NCBI GenBank assembly: GCA_964416665.1
Contig: CAYQFA010000032.1
Location: 1-8,314, forward strand
DNA length: 8,314 bases
Direction: 5' to 3'
Origin: JAKAGE01 sp964416665
Lineage (GTDB): Bacteria > Patescibacteriota > Minisyncoccia > UBA6257 > 2-01-FULL-56-20
In this document: in pieces, positions 1 through 4,396 of the stretch
How positions within the stretch are numbered: position 1 is the stretch's first letter
How the letters are laid out: every line of letters starts with the position of its first letter
The notes under the pieces: generated by a model
What the model saw: only the letters and a program-made list of their open reading frames with translations
What the model was told of the DNA's origin: nothing
Databases searched by the model: none
Position numbers and translations under genes: made by a program

Positions 1-856
1 GGGAGTTGGAAAGAGTTTTCTCGCCCAAGCCATGAGAGGCATCCTTCCGCCGCTCGACGCTGAAGAGGCGATAGAGGTTACGAAAATCTGGAGCGCGGCA
101 GGGTTGAGCCCCAGCGGGCTTATACACGAACGGCCCTTCCGTGCGCCGCACCAAACAGCTTCCATCGGTGCACTTATCGGGGGCGGGCAGAACCCAAAAC
201 CCGGCGAAATAAGCCTTGCCCACCGTGGGATTCTCTTCCTTGACGAACTTCCCGAGTTCCCTAAAAACGCCATTGAAGCGCTCCGGCAACCTCTCGAGTC
301 CGGAGTGATACGATTGGCAAGGGCACAAAAAAGTTTTACGCTCCCCGCACATTTCACGCTTGTTGCCGCGATGAATCCGTGCCCTTGTGGATATTTCGGC
401 GATAAAGAAAAAGATTGTAAATGTTCAGCTTATGACATCATAAAATATAAAAAGAAAATTTCCGGGCCGCTGCTCGACCGCATTGATCTGCAAGTTCGCG
501 TAGGGAGGATCAACACCGAAGAGCTGCGCAACGACCGCAATCTAAAAAAAATGAACCGTGCGATCCGAAAAGTTGTTGAAAGAACAGTAGCAATCCAGGC
601 ACGACGCTACGCCGACGTCGGGTCGGCGCTCTCGAAAACCAACTCAGGGGTAAGCTCTCGGGAAATCCAAAAAGCGGCGCGCCTTGATGGAAAAGCTGAG
701 GCGTTTCTCAAAACGCTCGATGGGGCAAACCTATCGCCGAGAGGATATTATCGACTCATTAAAGTGGCGCGAACCATCGCTGACCTCGAAGAAAAAGAAT
801 GCATCGCCGAAGAACATCTCGCGGAGGCGTTCAGTTATCGTTTAAAAGAAATATAA
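1..856 (+). CDS. comM: ComM/YifB-family Mg-chelatase-like AAA+ ATPase, 3' part (5' end outside window)
   Basis: The reading frame is open from base 2 to the TAA at 854-856, giving 284 residues with no start in the window, so the gene begins upstream. Numbered from base 2, the fragment opens in the Walker A loop (GVGKS, residues 1-5), followed by ILPPL. It has Walker B (GILFLDELPEF, catalytic D81/E82), a sensor-1 segment AAMNPCPCGY with N125, the GPLLDRIDL motif bearing a conserved arginine, and the Mg_chelatase C-terminal domain ending in LSPRGYYRLIKVARTIADL. Four cysteines (C127, C129, C139, C141; CxC-x9-CxC) could bind zinc; such a cluster is common in this family outside enterobacteria. 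Full-length family members are about 500 residues, so the missing part is the N-terminal Lon-protease-fold domain. Known role of the family: a hexameric branch-migration helicase that extends heteroduplex during natural transformation. The internal ATG at 32 is not the start, because it lies after Walker A. Family assignment is firm; the role in this organism is inferred. Confidence 0.95.
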   Translation, partial: GVGKSFLAQAMRGILPPLDAEEAIEVTKIWSAAGLSPSGLIHERPFRAPHQTASIGALIGGGQNPKPGEISLAHRGILFLDELPEFPKNAIEALRQPLESGVIRLARAQKSFTLPAHFTLVAAMNPCPCGYFGDKEKDCKCSAYDIIKYKKKISGPLLDRIDLQVRVGRINTEELRNDRNLKKMNRAIRKVVERTVAIQARRYADVGSALSKTNSGVSSREIQKAARLDGKAEAFLKTLDGANLSPRGYYRLIKVARTIADLEEKECIAEEHLAEAFSYRLKEI

Positions 857-864
857 AAAGGGAG

Positions 865-880
865 GCCAGGGGAACCCGGC
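865..880. terminator. GC-rich hairpin between convergent genes, possible terminator for the LysM gene
   Basis: In the 35-base gap between the convergent comM and LysM genes, 865-867 (GCC) pairs with 878-880 (GGC) and 869-870 with 875-876. One A/C mismatch interrupts the stem, and a GGAA (GNRA-type) tetraloop closes it. On the minus strand it is followed after six bases by a run of five T (859-855), so it could terminate the LysM transcript. The stem is short and the T run is not adjacent, so this is a weak call. No T run follows on the plus strand. Confidence 0.3.
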
Positions 881-891
881 TGTCGAAATGA

Positions 892-1563
892 CTAAAGATC
901 GCTGCCCGCGGCAAGGGCGGCGCGAGCCGCACCGTCGCTTGGAACAACAATAAGAGTCCCCAGGCTGATAGATGAAAAATCTATCGACGGATTATACCGA
1001 AGAAGGTCGTCCTCGGGCGCATTGAATATCTTTGCGATCGAAGCGAGTGTATCGCCAGGCTCTGCTTCATAAAGAACCCCTGACGTTGGTAATATTTTGA
1101 TGACCCCGCCAACTTTTATCGCACCCGACTGCAAGCTGGGGTTGGCAGCAAGGACGGTCTCCGTGGAAAGGCCAAAATAAGAAGCAATGGAGGGGAGTGT
1201 ATCGTTCCTTTGGACAATATAATTGATGACCTCGGATCGATCTTCCGAAACGCCGGACGAAGCACCCACGTCCTGAACCATCCCGTTCCCATTGCTGTAC
1301 GATGAGCCCGCCTCTCCTGAGGAATTTTCGCTGTTTTCTCCTCCGTTCGCGGCGGCAAACAATGAGGCGTCCTGGACGTTCAATGCGGCGTTATCGTCTA
1401 TCTCGGCCCCCTGTGCGCTTGGGATGATGGTGACGCTATGAAAGCCGCTCTTTCCCTCAACGACACCGTCTTGCGGGAGAAAGAGGAAGCCGAACAACAG
1501 CCCGCTTGCGACCAAAAAAACAGCCACCGCTAATGGCATATACTCTTTATTCGTTTTTTCCAA
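892..1563 (-). CDS. Membrane-anchored protein with two LysM domains
   Basis: The protein has 223 residues if it starts at the TTG at 1563. A single hydrophobic segment (about residues 10-29) follows a short N-terminus with two lysines, so the rest should lie outside the membrane. A low-complexity Ser/Gly/Asn linker (about 72-110) leads to two LysM repeats. The first (about 113-158) has the YIVQRNDTLPSIASYFGLS pattern; the second (about 164-207) has YEAEPGDTLASIAKIFNAP. Each ends in a GxxIxxxP-type strand. LysM domains bind N-acetylglucosamine-containing glycans such as peptidoglycan. No M23 peptidase, amidase or other catalytic domain is present, so it looks like a cell-wall tether or scaffold. 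The start is uncertain: an in-frame ATG at 1539 (215 residues) fits a promoter-like element at 1565-1593 better, while the TTG start keeps the positively charged N-terminus. It is divergent from the helicase and convergent with comM, so it is probably transcribed alone. Confidence 0.9.
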   Translation of the reverse strand: MEKTNKEYMPLAVAVFLVASGLLFGFLFLPQDGVVEGKSGFHSVTIIPSAQGAEIDDNAALNVQDASLFAAANGGENSENSSGEAGSSYSNGNGMVQDVGASSGVSEDRSEVINYIVQRNDTLPSIASYFGLSTETVLAANPSLQSGAIKVGGVIKILPTSGVLYEAEPGDTLASIAKIFNAPEDDLLRYNPSIDFSSISLGTLIVVPSDGAARAALAAGSDL

Positions 1564-1586
1564 AATAGTACTAATGCGTCTATACT
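1557..1586 (+). promoter_or_regulatory. Candidate leaderless promoter of the helicase gene
   Basis: TATACT (1581-1586, 5/6 of the -10 consensus) lies six bases before the ATG at 1593. An upstream TTTCCA (1557-1562, 4/6 of the -35 consensus) sits at 18-base spacing. A start about seven bases after the -10 element falls on or next to the A of the ATG, which is the geometry of a leaderless transcript. No Shine-Dalgarno sequence precedes this ATG. The element overlaps the candidate promoter of the divergent LysM gene. Confidence 0.4.
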
Positions 1587-1593
1587 ACCACAA
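1565..1593 (-). promoter_or_regulatory. Candidate promoter of the LysM gene
   Basis: Reading the minus strand, TTGTGG (1593-1588) and TACTAT (1570-1565) are separated by exactly 17 bases. They match 3/6 and 4/6 of the sigma-70-type consensus. The predicted transcript start near 1558 lies downstream of the TTG start at 1563, so it would favour the ATG at 1539, with a leader of about 19 bases containing a weak purine run (AAAGAG). Matches of this quality arise by chance in AT-rich gaps; the spacing and the intergenic position are the only support. Confidence 0.3.
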
Positions 1594-3548
1594 TGACCAA
1601 TTCATCTCAAGGAGTACCATCGTCCCGCCCGAAAACAACCCTCAATGACGCTCAAAGATCTGCCGCCCAAGCCGCCTATGGGCCGCTATTAATAGTGGCA
1701 GGCGCCGGAACGGGTAAAACAAGGACCCTCACGGAGCGGCTGCTTTACCTTATAGAACAAGGAATAAGGCCCGAAAGGATCTGCGCTATAACTTTTACCA
1801 ATAAGGCCGCCAAAGAAATGGCGCGACGCGTCAACCGAGAAGGCCCATTTTTAGGCACTTTTCATGCTTTGGGGGCAAAGATCCTTCGAAAAGAGTGCCG
1901 AAAAGTGGGCAGGGAACCGAATTTTGCCATTTTTGACGATCATGACTCCTTTGACCTCGTTAAAAAGGCGGTAAAAAGCGTCCTTCCCTACAAAAAGAGC
2001 GACGAAATAACGGGGATCGCAGCAAAAAAGGCTCAAAAGGAGACTCCGGTATATTTTGCGGGAAAGATTTCCACTATAAAAAATCTTGGCGAGGCAGGCA
2101 TCGACGGCGAAGAAAAACTGCTCGCTGAGAAAAAGACCCAGATCGTGAAGGTCTTTGAAAAATATGAAGCGCTCCTGGAACAAAACAATGCTTTCGATTT
2201 TGACGATCTCATACAAAAAGTCGTGGTGCTGTTCAGGGAAAATCCCGACGTCCTTGCGAAATACCAAAATATGTTCGACGCAATTTTGGTGGACGAATAT
2301 CAGGATATCAATCCGATGCAGTACGAACTGGTATCGCTTCTGGCGGGGAAACATCGCAACTTGAGCGTGGTGGGGGATGACGAACAAACCATTTATAGTT
2401 GGCGCTATGCCGACATCAAGACATTTCTCAATTTCGACAAAAACTGGAAGGGTGCCGCCGTACATTTTTTGGAAGAAAACTATCGCTCGACGGGAACGAT
2501 CATACGTGCGGCCGCGGCAGTGGTGAAAAACAACCGCCTACGGACCCCGAAAACGCTCTGGACGCAAAATCCGGACGGCGACCCGATTGATCTTTTTGAG
2601 GCATGGGGCGAAGGCGACGAAGCGGAGTGGGTCGCCGAGCAGATCCAGACATTGAGGACCAAAGACAAAAATGCGGACATCGGCATTTTGTATCGTACGA
2701 ATGCCCAGTCGCGCGCGATCGAGCAAGGGCTCATCCGCCGCAATATACCGTACCGCATCTTCGGCGGCTTGAAATTTTACGAGCGGAAAGAGATCAAAGA
2801 CGTCGTGGCGGCACTGCGATATATGTCGAACACAAAAGACGAGGTCGCAAAGGAGCGTCTCGAGAAAAATCTCACCAAACGACGGTTCGCTGAGTTTAAA
2901 AATAGGATTGCCGTGAATGCCACATCTGCCACGGCCGGCGATGATGCTGTTCCTAAAACCATCGCACCGCTCCTCGCAATAAAATTATTTCTGGAAACAT
3001 TCAATTATTTCGACTACTTGGAAACGAATTTTATAAACGCCGACGAACGCGAGGAAAACATCGCCGAGCTCGTTGCGTTCGCTTCCGAGTTCAGCGATCT
3101 TCATGAACTGCTGGAGCGGTTAAGCTTGTTGCAGGCGGTCGATGAGATCGGCAGCAAACCCCAAGAAGGAAAAGAGGTCAGCCTGATGACGATACATCTT
3201 GCGAAAGGATTGGAATTCGACAATGTCTTTATCGTCGGCGTCGCGGAGGGATTCTTGCCTCATGGCCGATCGTTCAGCGATGAGGCTTCAATAGAGGAGG
3301 AAAGACGGCTCATGTATGTCGCCATGACCCGCGCGCGAAAAAAACTCAACATCAGTTTCTACGGCATCCCATCGCGGTTCATCAGTGAGATACCGGAGGA
3401 TTGCGTTCGGATAGTGAGCTCGGCGGATGAGCCAGAGTCCGGGGCGGCGGCGCAATCGGGATCGGACGCACGGCCGCGCGCGAAAAAAGATGATGAGGTT
3501 TTTTTCGACGAAGGCCCGGCTGAGGAAAATATTGTTATGTGGGACTAA
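1593..3548 (+). CDS. UvrD/PcrA-like superfamily 1A DNA helicase (3'-5')
   Basis: This 651-residue ATP-dependent DNA helicase carries the full SF1A motif set in order. It has a Q motif (LNDAQRSAA, about 17-25), motif I AGAGTGKT (36-43, K42), Ia ITFTNKAAKEM, Ib GTFHALGAKIL, and II VDEYQD (233-238). It continues with III VVGDDEQTIYSWR (259-271), IV EENYRS (294-299), the ILYRTNAQSR segment (365-374), V LMTIHLAKGLEF (531-542), and VI RRLMYVAMTRAR (571-582). UvrD/PcrA enzymes unwind DNA in nucleotide-excision and mismatch repair and strip RecA or stalled polymerases. Two things differ from the roughly 720-residue PcrA. The stretch between FYERKEIKD and motif V is short and lacks the usual PKRGIG-type segment of domain 2B. 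The C-terminus is a short low-complexity acidic tail ending in MWD. The ATG at 1593 is the natural start, just before the Q motif. ksgA follows after 21 bases, so co-transcription is plausible. Whether it is the UvrD, PcrA or Rep counterpart cannot be told here. Confidence 0.95.
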   Translation: MTNSSQGVPSSRPKTTLNDAQRSAAQAAYGPLLIVAGAGTGKTRTLTERLLYLIEQGIRPERICAITFTNKAAKEMARRVNREGPFLGTFHALGAKILRKECRKVGREPNFAIFDDHDSFDLVKKAVKSVLPYKKSDEITGIAAKKAQKETPVYFAGKISTIKNLGEAGIDGEEKLLAEKKTQIVKVFEKYEALLEQNNAFDFDDLIQKVVVLFRENPDVLAKYQNMFDAILVDEYQDINPMQYELVSLLAGKHRNLSVVGDDEQTIYSWRYADIKTFLNFDKNWKGAAVHFLEENYRSTGTIIRAAAAVVKNNRLRTPKTLWTQNPDGDPIDLFEAWGEGDEAEWVAEQIQTLRTKDKNADIGILYRTNAQSRAIEQGLIRRNIPYRIFGGLKFYERKEIKDVVAALRYMSNTKDEVAKERLEKNLTKRRFAEFKNRIAVNATSATAGDDAVPKTIAPLLAIKLFLETFNYFDYLETNFINADEREENIAELVAFASEFSDLHELLERLSLLQAVDEIGSKPQEGKEVSLMTIHLAKGLEFDNVFIVGVAEGFLPHGRSFSDEASIEEERRLMYVAMTRARKKLNISFYGIPSRFISEIPEDCVRIVSSADEPESGAAAQSGSDARPRAKKDDEVFFDEGPAEENIVMWD

Positions 3549-3559
3549 AATTCAACGTC

Positions 3560-3565
3560 TATAAC
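3560..3565 (+). promoter_or_regulatory. Possible -10 element just before ksgA
   Basis: TATAAC (5/6 of the -10 consensus) ends four bases before the ksgA ATG. It sits in CGTCTATA (3556-3563), an octamer also found before the helicase gene (1577-1584). No convincing -35 is visible, and the predicted start would fall just inside the ATG, so this is weak. The gene may simply be read through from the helicase promoter. Confidence 0.2.
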
Positions 3566-3569
3566 CGCC

Positions 3570-4355
3570 ATGCAAAAACTAGGACAACATTTTTTGAACA
3601 ACGACCTCGTTATTAAAAAAATCATTGACGCGATCGATCTCAAAAAGGAAGGGGTGATAATAGAGATCGGCCCGGGCAGGGGAGCATTGACCATCCCGCT
3701 TGCAGCAGTATGTGAAGTTGCGGGGTGCCATCTCGTTGCCATCGAAAAGGATGTCGCGCTTGCGAGCGCGCTTGCGGAGAAAATTAAAACGCTCGAAGTG
3801 ATACCGGGAGATGCGCTAAAGCTCTTGCCGGCGGCCATCGCGACGGCGGCAAAAACCGACGAGGGCTACAACGTCGTCGGCAACATTCCCTACTATATAA
3901 CAGGGAAGCTCTTGCGCATCATCAGTGAAGTAAAAATAAAACCGCGACAATGCGTGCTCATGGTGCAACGCGAAGTTGCCGAGCGGATATGCGCGACGGC
4001 GCCCACAATGAACCGCCTTTCGGCAAGCGTGCAGTTTTGGGCGGATGCGAAAATAATCGCTGCGGTACCAAAAAAAGATTTCGTTCCGCCTCCCAACGTC
4101 GACTCTGCGGTCATTCTTCTCTCGAAGAAGCCTGAGCAGCCGACAATTGATGCCGACCGCTATTACTGCGCCGTCCGCGCCGCCTTCTCACAGCCAAGAA
4201 AGACCATTCTCAACAATATCTCCGCCTCAAAAAATGATGTGCCGAGGCAGGAAATAGAAATTCTCCTAAAAAAACTCGGAATCAAGCCCGATGGGCGCCC
4301 ACAAGATCTTTCCGTTGGGGAACTTGCCGCGATAGCCGGTGCGCTATGGGGATAA
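3570..4355 (+). CDS. ksgA: 16S rRNA (adenine(1518)-N6/adenine(1519)-N6)-dimethyltransferase
   Basis: At 261 residues this is slightly shorter than E. coli KsgA (273), mainly at the N-terminus. It uses S-adenosylmethionine to dimethylate the two adjacent adenines in the helix-45 loop of 16S rRNA, a late quality-control step in 30S assembly. Visible motifs are the N-terminal LGQHFLNN signature, SAM motif I IEIGPGRGALT (GPGRG at 34-38), the acidic ribose-binding residue in AIEKD (E59), GDAL (80-83), and catalytic motif IV NIPYYIT (N105, P107, Y108, Y109). The KDFVPPPNVDSAV and FSQPRKTILNNI segments of the family's C-terminal part follow. The ATG at 3570 is the only plausible start, since an in-frame TAA lies at 3546-3548 with no other start codon between. 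It follows the helicase by 21 bases. No Shine-Dalgarno is seen. All catalytic residues I can check are intact, so it should be active. Confidence 0.96.
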   Translation: MQKLGQHFLNNDLVIKKIIDAIDLKKEGVIIEIGPGRGALTIPLAAVCEVAGCHLVAIEKDVALASALAEKIKTLEVIPGDALKLLPAAIATAAKTDEGYNVVGNIPYYITGKLLRIISEVKIKPRQCVLMVQREVAERICATAPTMNRLSASVQFWADAKIIAAVPKKDFVPPPNVDSAVILLSKKPEQPTIDADRYYCAVRAAFSQPRKTILNNISASKNDVPRQEIEILLKKLGIKPDGRPQDLSVGELAAIAGALWG

Positions 4356-4358
4356 CAC

Positions 4359-4386
4359 TATAGCAACTATTGTTTTTTTGGCTATA
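4359..4386. other. Inverted repeat overlapping the -10 box before the surface-protein gene
   Basis: TATAGC (4359-4364) and GCTATA (4381-4386) form a perfect 6-base inverted repeat around a 16-base spacer that contains a run of seven T (4373-4379). The arm centres are 22 bp apart, about two helical turns, as expected for two half-sites on one DNA face. The right arm overlaps the TATAAT box. It could be an operator or chance in an AT-rich gap. As an RNA hairpin the stem is too weak and the loop too long for a good terminator. Confidence 0.25.
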
Positions 4387-4388
4387 AT
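4383..4388 (+). promoter_or_regulatory. Perfect -10 box (TATAAT) before the surface-protein operon
   Basis: TATAAT lies eight bases upstream of the ATG at 4397, in the 41-base gap after ksgA. A start 6-8 bases downstream would fall at about 4394-4396, giving a leader of 0-3 bases. A purine stretch (AAAAGG, 4389-4394) ends two bases before the ATG, too close for a normal Shine-Dalgarno. There is no recognisable -35, and a TG dinucleotide is one base off the extended -10 position. Confidence 0.45.
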
Positions 4389-4396
4389 AAAAGGTA

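Noticed and set aside
32..34. ATG at 32 as the comM start
   Set aside because: The frame is open to base 2 and encodes the Walker A loop GVGKS upstream of this ATG, so the true start is outside the window.
858..953. Strong Shine-Dalgarno-like AAGGGAGG at 858-865 followed by an ATG at 888 with a 21-codon frame
   Set aside because: The ATG is more than 20 bases from the purine run, and the short frame is antisense to the LysM C-terminus with no sign of selection. The run is better seen as part of the intergenic hairpin area.
1851..2465. 204-codon minus-strand frame inside the helicase gene
   Set aside because: It lies opposite helicase motifs Ib-IV, which are unmistakable, and its translation shows no protein family.
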